In this document: piece by piece, positions 44,366-52,903 of the stretch
Layout of the letters: the number at the start of each line of letters is the position of its first letter
Position numbering within the stretch: position 1 is the stretch's first letter
Source: Bacteroidales bacterium
GTDB taxonomy: Bacteria > Bacteroidota > Bacteroidia > Bacteroidales > P3
Reading direction: 5' to 3'
DNA length: 64,000 nucleotides
Assembly: GCA_017962665.1 (NCBI GenBank)
Contig: JAGCUU010000032.1
Coordinates: 1 to 64,000, forward strand
Position numbers and translations under genes: made by a program
Notes under the pieces: model-generated
What the model was told of the DNA's origin: nothing
The model's database searches: none
The model's input: the letters and a program-made list of their open reading frames with translations, nothing else

Positions 44366-45550
44366 TTATACAAGTTTTTCGACAAGTGCTGGTACAGCGG
44401 CCAGGTCACTCTCTTCCGGATTCCACAAAGAGCGGATGTTTTCGTCTATGACTTCGAAGCCGGCATCGCGCAGACGTTCCTGCAATATCTTAACCGATTC
44501 ACCGCTCCATCCGTAACATCCGAAAGCAGCCGCACGTTTGTTCTTGAATTTAAGCTGTTTTGCAAATTCAAGCCAACCAGCAACACTTGAAAGTATGCTG
44601 TTGCTTACAGTGGGAGAACCTAAAGCGATGGCTTTCGATTTGAAAACTTCTGTCATAATCTCGTTTTTGTCGGCTTTGGAGATGCTGAAAACCTTAACTA
44701 CTGTGTCAGGGCTTTGTTTGTGAATTTCCTCGGCTATGCGGTGGGCAATTTTGGTAGTGCCCTCCCACATGGTATCGTATATTACTGTGATTTGATTCTC
44801 TTGGTAGGCATTGGCCCATTCGGCGTATTTTTTTACTATTTGTAGTGGATTGTCACGCCAAATGGCACCGTGTGAAGGAGCAATGATATCAAACTGCAGG
44901 TTCATACCTTCAATCTCGACAAGTTTTTTTGCAACAAGTGGTGAGAATGGATTGAGAATATTGGTATAGTATTTTATTGCCTCTTTGTATAGCAGGCATT
45001 GGTTGGCTTTGTCGTTGAAAAGTTCCTCGACTGCAAAATGCTGGCCAAATGCATCGTTGCTGAAAAGAATGTTGTCGCCAGTCATGTAGGTGGCCATAGA
45101 GTCTGGCCAATGAAGCATCTTCATCTCGACGAAGACTAATTTCTTGCCATTTCCAATCTCTAAAGTGTCACCAGTTTTCACCACGTTGAAATTCCATCCA
45201 CGTTTGCCGTATTGTCCTTCAATGCTCTTCACTGCTTGTGCGGTGCAGTAAATAGGTGTTTCGGGAATTTCAGCCATAAGAGCTGTTAGTGCACCGGAGT
45301 GGTCGCATTCGCCGTGGTTGGCAATGATGTAGTCTATTTTCTTTAGGTCAATTTCTTTCTTTAGGTTCTCGACGAAATCAAATCTGTGAGGGGTCCACAC
45401 TGTATCAATAAGAACAGTCTTTTCCTCCTCGACAAGGTATGCGTTTTGGCTTGAGCCATTAAGAATGGAATAGTCGTCGCCATGGAAAGTCTCAAGTTCC
45501 CAATCGATATAACCGACCCAGCTCACATTGTTTTTTACTTGTTTTCTCAT
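44366..45550 (-). CDS. Flavodiiron protein (FprA-type O2/NO reductase)
   Basis: Cytoplasmic detoxification enzyme that reduces O2 to water or NO to N2O. Counted from the ATG at 45548-45550 it has 394 residues. The diiron ligands follow the Moorella FprA pattern: H79, E81, D83 and H84 in NHGECDHSG, with later His and Asp in KMLHWPDSM and FSNDAFGQH and a His in APSHGAIW. A C-terminal flavodoxin domain (VIYDTMWEGT, LGSPTVSNS, GCYGWSGE) binds FMN. No rubredoxin domain is fused. An upstream in-frame start at 45646 would run into yfhO and is rejected. Confidence 0.93.
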   Translation of the reverse strand: MRKQVKNNVSWVGYIDWELETFHGDDYSILNGSSQNAYLVEEEKTVLIDTVWTPHRFDFVENLKKEIDLKKIDYIIANHGECDHSGALTALMAEIPETPIYCTAQAVKSIEGQYGKRGWNFNVVKTGDTLEIGNGKKLVFVEMKMLHWPDSMATYMTGDNILFSNDAFGQHFAVEELFNDKANQCLLYKEAIKYYTNILNPFSPLVAKKLVEIEGMNLQFDIIAPSHGAIWRDNPLQIVKKYAEWANAYQENQITVIYDTMWEGTTKIAHRIAEEIHKQSPDTVVKVFSISKADKNEIMTEVFKSKAIALGSPTVSNSILSSVAGWLEFAKQLKFKNKRAAAFGCYGWSGESVKILQERLRDAGFEVIDENIRSLWNPEESDLAAVPALVEKLV

Positions 45551-45578
45551 TGGATAGCTATTAAGGTTATTATTTTGA

Positions 45579-48194
45579 TTATGCTTTTGGATTGCTGTTC
45601 CCCCTTTTCCTGTAGACAAGGAAGAGGGCTCCTGCCATTGCGGCAATCATGACAAGGGAGATGATAAGCGTGATGGTATCGAGGCGGTGCAATGTCGGGG
45701 CCTCGTTGACAAACTCTATGGTATGGTCGCCAGCAGGAACGACAATGGCACGAAGCACGTAGTCTGCACGAATGTATTTGGCAGGTTCGCCGTCGATGTA
45801 GGCACGCCAGTCCGGTTCGTAGTATATTTCGGAAAACACAGCAAGTCTTGGCTGATTGGTGTGTGACTTGTATGTTAGATGGTCTGGCGTCTGTGGGTAG
45901 GTGTGGACAACGGTTATGGTCTCGCTGCTGTCGCGTGGTGATTGTTTTGCGTCGACATTGAACTTTGATTTGTCAACAATTGCAGTGCAATAGGGGTCGA
46001 AGTCGTTCAGTGCTAATATTTCTTCGTTGGGGTTCTCGACATATTTTATCTGTTCCACCAGCCAGCAACAGCCAAGAGCCGTCGTTCTGCGGACTGGCCT
46101 GGGTTGATTCTGCAAGTTGAGCATCATGTACCGTGCGTTGAGCATGTCAAGTACAGGATAAGGCTCGCTGACAGACAGCAGGGGCTGTTGGTCCATATAG
46201 CCATGCATTCCAATCTGACAATTGTTGACATAGTCATAGAGCTTCTTGCTTCCCAAATAGAAATCAATCAGGTCTTGGTAGCGGCGTAGTTTTGCGGCAC
46301 TATATCCACCGATTTCATTATGGAAAGCACTGGGACGGGAGTCATTGAAGGTGTTGACTGTAAGGTCATATACTCTATAGTCCTTGTCGCCGTTTGTTGC
46401 GGCAGTCTGGTCAAGTAGTTGCTCTGTCGGTGTGCGGTAGAGGGAGACGCGTTCAGGCGAGGAGTAATTGTTTTCGTTCAGGTAACGATTGTCGACACCC
46501 CATAGATCAATTGCCACAAGAATGGTCAGTATAGCAATTACTATGCCGGATTTTTTGATTTTGGCGTTTACGAACAGCAACAATGTTACCATCGCCAGGG
46601 CTATAAAGATTATTGAACGAATAGAGTCGCGTACAAATAGGCTGCAACGCTCATTGTAAAGCATATCTTGGAAGACGGGCCACTGATTGCCGAGTTGGGC
46701 TTTGTATTGTTCGTCCACTATACCTTCGAACGAGAGTTTCGATTTTGCAACAATGATTCCAATCAGTAGTATGCCACCAACGATGCCGCTTGCCCAATAT
46801 AATGCGCGGACAAGTCTCTTGCGAGCATCGTAGTCATCGACTTTATCTTTTTTGTCCTCTTTGTTTTTCAGTGTATCAATTATGGTTTTTAGTGTAAGAG
46901 TTGCCATAATGGTCATGGTGACGTTGGCGAGGACGAGGCTCATCGACGGGGTGCGAAACTTGTTGTAGAGTGGGAGGTTGTTGAAGAGGAATTCGTTGAG
47001 TGGCAAGAAATGACGTCCCCATGACATCACGATTGCTATTAATGTGGCAATGACAATCCACCACAGCTCCGGTCCGCGAACCACGAAGCATCCGAGTACG
47101 AATAGGAAGATAATTATGGCACCAAAATAGACAGGTCCTGAAGTAAATGGTTGATCGCCCCAATAGAGCGGAGCCTGTTTGTATCCAGTGCGTCGTGCCC
47201 ATTCGCTGTCGTCGGCAACACTTTCTCCCGAGCTGCCTCCCATGGCTCCGGGCACAAGAATAGTGTATGTCTCACCTACACCATAACTCCAGCTGAAAGC
47301 ATAGTTTATGTCAAGGCCTCCGCTCTGTGTGGCTCCGGAGTTGGTCTCGTTGTTCATTCCAAGATCCTGTGGTGTAACCGTAATCTCGCTGCCTCCACGC
47401 ATGGTAACCTTTGCGTACTCCTGGTTTACGGTAAGATGGCGGTAATTGCCCCCGACCGCAAAGAGACATCCAACAAGTAGAATGCCTACAATAGCAAGCA
47501 TTTGCTTGAACCATTTGTCCTTGATGGCATAGACCAGATATATAAGGCCTATCAATATACCGCCAATCATGGTGTAGAAAGTGATCTGTATATGGTTGAA
47601 GGTTATCTGCAGACCCAGAGAGAGGGTGAAGATTATTGTTCCCCAGATAAGAGGTTTCCATTTTATTTTTTTATTGTCCACAGATCGCAAAGACAAAACC
47701 ATTCCGGCAAGAACAGGGGCAATCATAGCCATCGCCCAAGCCTTTGTGATGTGACCGGCCTCGATGATGATGATGTTATAACTTCCAAGTCCGAAAGAGA
47801 CAGCTCCAAGCAGGGCAAGCCACGGATTACATCCAAAGGCTATCATGGCTACATAGAAACCTATAAGGTAGAGCCATAGCACGCCAATATTGCGCTCAAC
47901 GCCGAGAGGACGCATAATCAGGATGGACTTAAGAGGAGTGAATACCGACTTCTGAGGTTCCACGGCAGTCTGGTAGCCGGGCATTCCGCTGAACATTGAT
48001 GGGTTCCAGTTTGGAACTGTTCCTGTCGAGTCAGCGACAGTCTTTTGTTGGTGTGACATTGCTTCGGCTTTCTGCATATCGCCCTGTACGACTACTTCGC
48101 CACTAAGTACAGGAGAGAAATAGATACATGCCACAATCAGCATGATGACAATGGCAAGGATGTGGATAAGGCTTTTTTTCAATTTATTGTTCAT
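45579..48194 (-). CDS. YfhO family membrane protein
   Basis: An 871-residue protein with about 12-14 helices: one at the N-terminus, a large periplasmic loop (40-90, with NPSMFSGMPGYQT), a block of helices to about 560, then a periplasmic C-terminal domain and a last helix near 840-860 followed by a basic tail. Members of the GT-C-like YfhO family are thought to transfer sugars from lipid carriers, for example onto teichoic acid in Bacillus; the substrate here is unknown. Its ATG lies 11 bases inside the end of the 7TM-HD gene. Confidence 0.85.
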   Translation of the reverse strand: MNNKLKKSLIHILAIVIMLIVACIYFSPVLSGEVVVQGDMQKAEAMSHQQKTVADSTGTVPNWNPSMFSGMPGYQTAVEPQKSVFTPLKSILIMRPLGVERNIGVLWLYLIGFYVAMIAFGCNPWLALLGAVSFGLGSYNIIIIEAGHITKAWAMAMIAPVLAGMVLSLRSVDNKKIKWKPLIWGTIIFTLSLGLQITFNHIQITFYTMIGGILIGLIYLVYAIKDKWFKQMLAIVGILLVGCLFAVGGNYRHLTVNQEYAKVTMRGGSEITVTPQDLGMNNETNSGATQSGGLDINYAFSWSYGVGETYTILVPGAMGGSSGESVADDSEWARRTGYKQAPLYWGDQPFTSGPVYFGAIIIFLFVLGCFVVRGPELWWIVIATLIAIVMSWGRHFLPLNEFLFNNLPLYNKFRTPSMSLVLANVTMTIMATLTLKTIIDTLKNKEDKKDKVDDYDARKRLVRALYWASGIVGGILLIGIIVAKSKLSFEGIVDEQYKAQLGNQWPVFQDMLYNERCSLFVRDSIRSIIFIALAMVTLLLFVNAKIKKSGIVIAILTILVAIDLWGVDNRYLNENNYSSPERVSLYRTPTEQLLDQTAATNGDKDYRVYDLTVNTFNDSRPSAFHNEIGGYSAAKLRRYQDLIDFYLGSKKLYDYVNNCQIGMHGYMDQQPLLSVSEPYPVLDMLNARYMMLNLQNQPRPVRRTTALGCCWLVEQIKYVENPNEEILALNDFDPYCTAIVDKSKFNVDAKQSPRDSSETITVVHTYPQTPDHLTYKSHTNQPRLAVFSEIYYEPDWRAYIDGEPAKYIRADYVLRAIVVPAGDHTIEFVNEAPTLHRLDTITLIISLVMIAAMAGALFLVYRKRGNSNPKA

Positions 48195-50235
48195 TTTCTT
48201 CGTTTTTCATTGGGTAAGCAATACGGACATGGTATATGCTCATTATTTTTTCTTTAAGTCTTGTGCGTATCTGTGTGATGTCTTGGAGGGTAAGTGGACA
48301 GTTGTTAAGTTGGTTCATCGCTGTTTTTTCGTCTATGATTTTGTCAACCATCTTGTCGATACTCTCTTTGTCATGATTTTTAAGGCTCTTGCATGCGGCT
48401 TCCACAGAGTCGACAAGCATGACCACAGCAGTCTCGCGGCTGAATGGGGTTGGACCCGCATAGCGGTAGTCCGAGATATTGATTTCCCCGTCGGGGTGGT
48501 GTAGCTTAGCCTGTGCATAGAAATAACCTGTCACTGTAGTGCCGTGGTGGGTGCGAATGAAATCTGTCACCTCGGTTGGCAGACGGTATTTCTTTGCCAA
48601 AGCAATTCCGTCACGAACATGTTGCGTGATGATGTGGGCACTTTCTTCATAGTCCAGATTATCGTGAGGGTTGAAGCCGTTATTTTGGTTTTCTGTGAAG
48701 TAGAGGGGAGCTTGTATTTTCCCAATGTCATGGTAGAGGGCACCCACTTTGGCAAGCAGTGCATTACCCCCAATTTCATTGATAAGATCCTCGGAAATGT
48801 TTGCAACCTGTATTGAATGTTGGAATGTTCCTGGAGCTTTCTGCGACAGTTCGCGCAGAGCGGGGGTGTTTGTGCTTGAAATTTCCATTAATGTCAGGTT
48901 GGTAGTCATGCCGAACATGCGCTCGAAGATGAAAATCATCGGGTAGGAGAGGAGCGTAAGCATTGCGTTGATGAAGAATATCAGGAAACGTTCAGGCTCT
49001 ATGCTTGCAAATCTGGTGTCGGTACTCAGCACACCGGCAATGTATATCAGTGAATATGTCGAGAAAATGACAAGAGCTACAGCAAAGAAACTGCTGCGTT
49101 TTTCAAAATTGCGCACAGTAATGATGCTCATCATACCGGAAACCAACTGATAGAAAATGAATTCGTAACTATTGGGTACCATGTTGCCAATTATGATGAC
49201 CGCCACGATATGGATGTAAAGTGCAACACGCATGTCGAAAAAGATACGCATCAGTATCGGTACCATACATACTGGAGCTATCAATACAAAATCAGCATTA
49301 CTGCGTACGATTAGAGCCACTACAGCGGAAATGAAAATCACAATAAAGAAGGCAAATGTTACCTTCTTCAGGTCGTCAAGCATCGAGTGACGGATGTTTT
49401 TCAAGAAGATGTAAAGTGCTACAAAAGCAATAATACATAACAACGCCTGACCGATGTAGTGCATCACTATGTTGTATTCTGTCATCTTCTCTTTCGACTC
49501 CATCTCTGCCAACGATTCTATGGCCTGTGCGGTTTCCTCATCCACACGCTGTCCTTTGGCGATGATAAGTTCTCCCTGCTGAATCATACGAGACGAATAG
49601 CTGACCTGCGAAAGGCGTGTCTCGAGTTCTAAATGAGTGCGTTCTGCATCGAAAACAAGCGATGGTAAAAGTATGGAATCTTTCAGAAGTGTGTATAGTT
49701 TTGCGGCTTCATCGGGATCGTTGACAGACTGTGACACTAACCTATCCACGTCGTCAGGCCTTCTTACTTCATTTGCGGATGCTTCACGGCCTACATTACC
49801 TGAAAGAATCAGTATGTGCCCGTTTCCACTATGCTTTTCCTCATCCCATTCATCGTTGTTGCAATATCCCTCGCCTCCATAAACGACACCAATAATTTGC
49901 CTGGCTAACGAAAGTTGTCGTTGTGGCAGTTTCATGGCGACCAATCTTTCCGTAGACTTACCTTTGGCGCTACTGTCTACTTTGTAGTATTTTATGGATT
50001 CGCTCTTAATCCTTGAAATCTCCTCTGCAGTCTCAGCATTTGTCTTTAGTACTGTAAAGTCATACGGAGCATAGAGGTCATCACTTCTCCAAAAGGATCC
50101 TACGGAATAGTCGTATTGTACTCGAGCAAAGTTATTGGGGAACATTATCAATATGAGCACTACTGTGAACGCCATAATCCCCAACAGGTATAATATACGC
50201 AAATGCGATACGACGTATGATATGAATTTTCTCAT
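48184..50235 (-). CDS. 7TM-HD (PgpH-type) cyclic dinucleotide phosphodiesterase
   Basis: A 683-residue inner-membrane protein: a first helix (about 15-35), an extracytoplasmic domain (7TMR-HDED, about 40-260), seven helices, and a cytoplasmic HD domain with YHDIGKIQAPLYF near 500 and RTHHGTTVTGYF later. This layout matches PgpH, which hydrolyses c-di-AMP. I infer that function; the signal sensed outside is unknown. The ATG at 50233-50235 puts the first helix at the N-terminus. The 21-codon extension upstream lies at the promoter and is rejected. It overlaps yfhO by 11 bases. Confidence 0.9.
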   Translation of the reverse strand: MRKFISYVVSHLRILYLLGIMAFTVVLILIMFPNNFARVQYDYSVGSFWRSDDLYAPYDFTVLKTNAETAEEISRIKSESIKYYKVDSSAKGKSTERLVAMKLPQRQLSLARQIIGVVYGGEGYCNNDEWDEEKHSGNGHILILSGNVGREASANEVRRPDDVDRLVSQSVNDPDEAAKLYTLLKDSILLPSLVFDAERTHLELETRLSQVSYSSRMIQQGELIIAKGQRVDEETAQAIESLAEMESKEKMTEYNIVMHYIGQALLCIIAFVALYIFLKNIRHSMLDDLKKVTFAFFIVIFISAVVALIVRSNADFVLIAPVCMVPILMRIFFDMRVALYIHIVAVIIIGNMVPNSYEFIFYQLVSGMMSIITVRNFEKRSSFFAVALVIFSTYSLIYIAGVLSTDTRFASIEPERFLIFFINAMLTLLSYPMIFIFERMFGMTTNLTLMEISSTNTPALRELSQKAPGTFQHSIQVANISEDLINEIGGNALLAKVGALYHDIGKIQAPLYFTENQNNGFNPHDNLDYEESAHIITQHVRDGIALAKKYRLPTEVTDFIRTHHGTTVTGYFYAQAKLHHPDGEINISDYRYAGPTPFSRETAVVMLVDSVEAACKSLKNHDKESIDKMVDKIIDEKTAMNQLNNCPLTLQDITQIRTRLKEKIMSIYHVRIAYPMKNEENEQ

Positions 50236-50265
50236 CTGAAATATATGATTACACAAAAGAATCTG

Positions 50266-50273
50266 CAAAAATA
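50266..50273 (-). promoter_or_regulatory. Putative -7 element (TATTTTTG) for the 7TM-HD gene
   Basis: Matches TAnnTTTG on the minus strand, about 30 bases before the ATG at 50235, in the short divergent gap with the ClC gene. Confidence 0.5.
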
Positions 50274-50314
50274 CAAAAAAAAGTTCGATTTCTGACACAA
50301 TAAAAAAAGTTTAT

Positions 50315-50322
50315 TATTTTTG
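50315..50322 (+). promoter_or_regulatory. Putative -7 element (TATTTTTG) for the ClC gene
   Basis: Matches TAnnTTTG. It ends only ten bases before the ATG at 50333, so the transcript would have almost no leader. A TTG at 50327 lies even closer. Confidence 0.45.
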
Positions 50323-50332
50323 CTTTTTGGAT

Positions 50333-52123
50333 ATGACTTTTAAAGATTTATATAAGCGGTTGATTGTTTGGAGAATGCGGCATATTAGCGACCGCGTTTT
50401 TCTGGTTATGCTCAGTGTTGTAGTCGGATTGTTTGCTGGACTTGCCGCAGTATTATTAAAGACTTTGGTACATTTAACCAACCGTTTTTTACTCCAGTTT
50501 GAAATACCCACTTTTGTCGGTGGTAATTTGCTCATACTTCTATATCCTGCCATAGGCGTTCTCCTAACTATACTTTTTGTCCGCTTTGTGGTCAAAGGAG
50601 ATATAGGTCATGGCCTTCCATCTGTCTTGCTTTCGTTGTCCCGTAAAAATGGTGTACTTCCTGCTCGCAACATGTATTCTTCACTTGTTGCCTCAACTTT
50701 AACTGTTGCATTTGGAGGCAGTGTCGGACTTGAGGCTCCTATAGCATCCACCGGCAGTGCTATAGGTTCCAATATTGGGCGCTTCTTCAGGTTGAGTTCC
50801 CGTGATGTCAAAATGCTTCTTGGTTGTGGCGCTGCAGGCGCTATTGCTGGTATCTTCAAGGCACCCATAGCCGGTGTCCTTTTTGTTATTGAAGTCTTCA
50901 TGTTTGACATGACGGCCACTTCAATATTGCCATTGATGCTTGCTGCTGCAAGTGCATCTACGGTGGCATACTTTCTCATGGGTAATGACCTGCAGTTCGC
51001 CTTTAATGTGGTAGGCGAGGTTGGATTGTCTCAAATTCCCTATTATATTGTTTTGGGTGTTTTCTGCGCCGTGGTTTCAATTTATTTTTTAAGGGTTACG
51101 GACAAGGTTGAGGATTGGTTCGCTCGTCGAAAAAGTCAGTTGAGCCGTACTGCCATTGGTGTCCTGTCACTTGGCCTTCTCATATTTCTCTTTCCTCCAT
51201 TGTTCGGGGAAGGATATTCTTTTCTGACAGAACTTTTGAGAGGTGATGATGATTTGTTGTTTGAACACAGTGTTTTTTCGTCGTTTAGCAACAATAACTG
51301 GATGGTGATTTTCTATATCTTTGCACTGATTCTTTTCAAAGCTGTGGCAACTGCCACGACCATAGGATGCGGCGGTGTTGGAGGTACATTTGGACCTTCA
51401 CTTATCATTGGTGGAATGTCGGGTTATTTCATCTGTATGCTTTCCAATCAACTCGGATTTCCTCCTCAGTCTACTGCGAACTTTGCACTCGTAGGTATGG
51501 CAGCCGTGATGACCGGTGTGATGCACGCTCCTTTTATGGCAATTTTCCTTATAGCTGAAATTACTGGCGGATATGCACTTATGATGCCTCTGTTTGTCGC
51601 CTCCTCGATAACCTATCTCTGTGTGTCTCCGTTTGAACGCCATTCAATCTATGCTCGCAAACTTGCTGAACATGGCGATTTGATGACACACGACAAAGAT
51701 ACTTCCGCATGGCATCTCATGAATCTCAGAAAACTTATTGAAACCAATTTTGTCGTTGTACGTGAGGGTGATATGCTACGCGATTTGGTTGAAGCCATTA
51801 AATATTCTCGCAGAAACGTCTTCCCTGTACTATCAAGTGATGATAAGTTTTTAGGAGTCATTCATCTTGATGATGTGAGACAGATTATGTTTCATCCGGA
51901 ACTCTATGACAATACACCTGTGCAGAACCTTATGCACGATATTTCGGAAGGTGATATCGTACGCATTAGCGAACCGCCAGAGGAGGTCGTCAACAAATTC
52001 AAAGTCGGCAACCGCTATAATCTTATTGTGATTGACGATGAAGGCTATTATCTCGGTGTTCTTTCGCGAGCCAACACTTTCTCGGCCTATCGTCGTTTTG
52101 TCAGTTCTCTTTCGGAAGAATAA
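50333..52123 (+). CDS. ClC chloride channel/transporter with CBS pair
   Basis: A 596-residue inner-membrane anion channel or Cl-/H+ exchanger. Selectivity-filter motifs are readable: GSVGLEAPIASTGSAIG (usual GREGP, here GLEAP, gating Glu kept), GCGAAGAIAGIFKAPIAGVLF and GVMHAPFMAIFLIAEITGG. The C-terminal ~130 residues are two CBS domains (VVREGDMLRDLVEAI, VFPVLSSDDKFLGVI, YNLIVIDDEGYYLGVL), which bind nucleotides and regulate opening. The ATG at 50333 is preferred to a TTG two codons earlier. It converges on the lipoprotein gene, with 15 bases between the ends. Confidence 0.93.
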   Translation: MTFKDLYKRLIVWRMRHISDRVFLVMLSVVVGLFAGLAAVLLKTLVHLTNRFLLQFEIPTFVGGNLLILLYPAIGVLLTILFVRFVVKGDIGHGLPSVLLSLSRKNGVLPARNMYSSLVASTLTVAFGGSVGLEAPIASTGSAIGSNIGRFFRLSSRDVKMLLGCGAAGAIAGIFKAPIAGVLFVIEVFMFDMTATSILPLMLAAASASTVAYFLMGNDLQFAFNVVGEVGLSQIPYYIVLGVFCAVVSIYFLRVTDKVEDWFARRKSQLSRTAIGVLSLGLLIFLFPPLFGEGYSFLTELLRGDDDLLFEHSVFSSFSNNNWMVIFYIFALILFKAVATATTIGCGGVGGTFGPSLIIGGMSGYFICMLSNQLGFPPQSTANFALVGMAAVMTGVMHAPFMAIFLIAEITGGYALMMPLFVASSITYLCVSPFERHSIYARKLAEHGDLMTHDKDTSAWHLMNLRKLIETNFVVVREGDMLRDLVEAIKYSRRNVFPVLSSDDKFLGVIHLDDVRQIMFHPELYDNTPVQNLMHDISEGDIVRISEPPEEVVNKFKVGNRYNLIVIDDEGYYLGVLSRANTFSAYRRFVSSLSEE

Positions 52124-52138
52124 TAAGAGGCATCGGGA

Positions 52139-52756
52139 TTAGCTGTTGCTTGTTCCGGTACCGGTCTTTTTCTCCACCTTGATGTAGTTGGGCATTGGAA
52201 CAACATAACTGCCTACATTAAGTGAAGGTTTGATACGCAGGCCTACTTTTGACGATGTGCCGTCATTCTTAAAACTGCTTACGAAGTTCTTGAGCGAGCT
52301 GATACCGTCCTTGCTGAACATGCTATACAGGTCGGTGTTTACTCCAAGAGGCACGGTGGTTGTGGCGTTTTTTGTAATTGTGTAACTATTGTTGTTGCGA
52401 CCGTCGGCAAACTGTTTCCCGTCAATGTCGAGAATCCAGTCCATAGTTGAAAGCATGGCATTGTTCTCGGTGGGGTTTTTGACATCGATATTGACGTTCA
52501 TAGCCATTGGCACTTGCTTGCTGACAAGAGCAGAAGTCAATTTTAGAACATCAGCTGCTGAAATGTTTCCATTGGTGATTGATTTAACATTGACACCTGC
52601 TATGGTGAGGCCGCTGACATTTTTCAGACTATACTCGCAGTTGGCAAGGTTGGCCAGTCCTGCAAGCTGGTTTGCAGTAGTCTGCAAAAGGCTGCAGGCA
52701 GAGAGCGTAATACATGTAGCTGCAACCAAAAAACAATTTATAATTCTTTTCTTCAT
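52139..52756 (-). CDS. Small lipoprotein, LEA/type 2-like
   Basis: A 205-residue exported lipoprotein counted from the ATG at 52754-52756, with lipobox LSAC. The mature part has KNVSGLTIAGVNVKSI, MAMNVNIDVKNPTENNAMLSTMDWILDIDG and a TTVPLGVNTDL strand. This resembles the LEA type 2 (WHy-like) beta fold found in many Bacteroidetes lipoproteins. Function unknown; envelope stress is often proposed for the fold. An ATG 11 codons upstream lies at the putative promoter and is rejected. Confidence 0.72.
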   Translation of the reverse strand: MKKRIINCFLVAATCITLSACSLLQTTANQLAGLANLANCEYSLKNVSGLTIAGVNVKSITNGNISAADVLKLTSALVSKQVPMAMNVNIDVKNPTENNAMLSTMDWILDIDGKQFADGRNNNSYTITKNATTTVPLGVNTDLYSMFSKDGISSLKNFVSSFKNDGTSSKVGLRIKPSLNVGSYVVPMPNYIKVEKKTGTGTSNS

Positions 52757-52793
52757 ATTGTTAGAGTTTTTTTTATTTAAACCTTTCAAAATG

Positions 52794-52801
52794 CAAATTT
52801 A
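52794..52801 (-). promoter_or_regulatory. Putative -7 element (TAAATTTG) for the lipoprotein gene
   Basis: Matches TAnnTTTG on the minus strand, 38 bases before the chosen ATG, in the divergent gap with parC. Confidence 0.5.
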
Positions 52802-52873
52802 CGAAAAAAATATTGTTGGAAAAACGGTTTATAAAACTTTTCGTAGGTATAGCTGTTTTTTAATTATTGTATG

Positions 52874-52881
52874 TAATTTTG
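52874..52881 (+). promoter_or_regulatory. Putative -7 element (TAATTTTG) for parC
   Basis: Matches TAnnTTTG, 23 bases before the parC ATG (position read by eye, could be off by one). With the site at 52794-52801 it makes an outward-facing pair. Confidence 0.5.
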
Positions 52882-52903
52882 CAAATTATTTATTATTGGA
52901 AAA

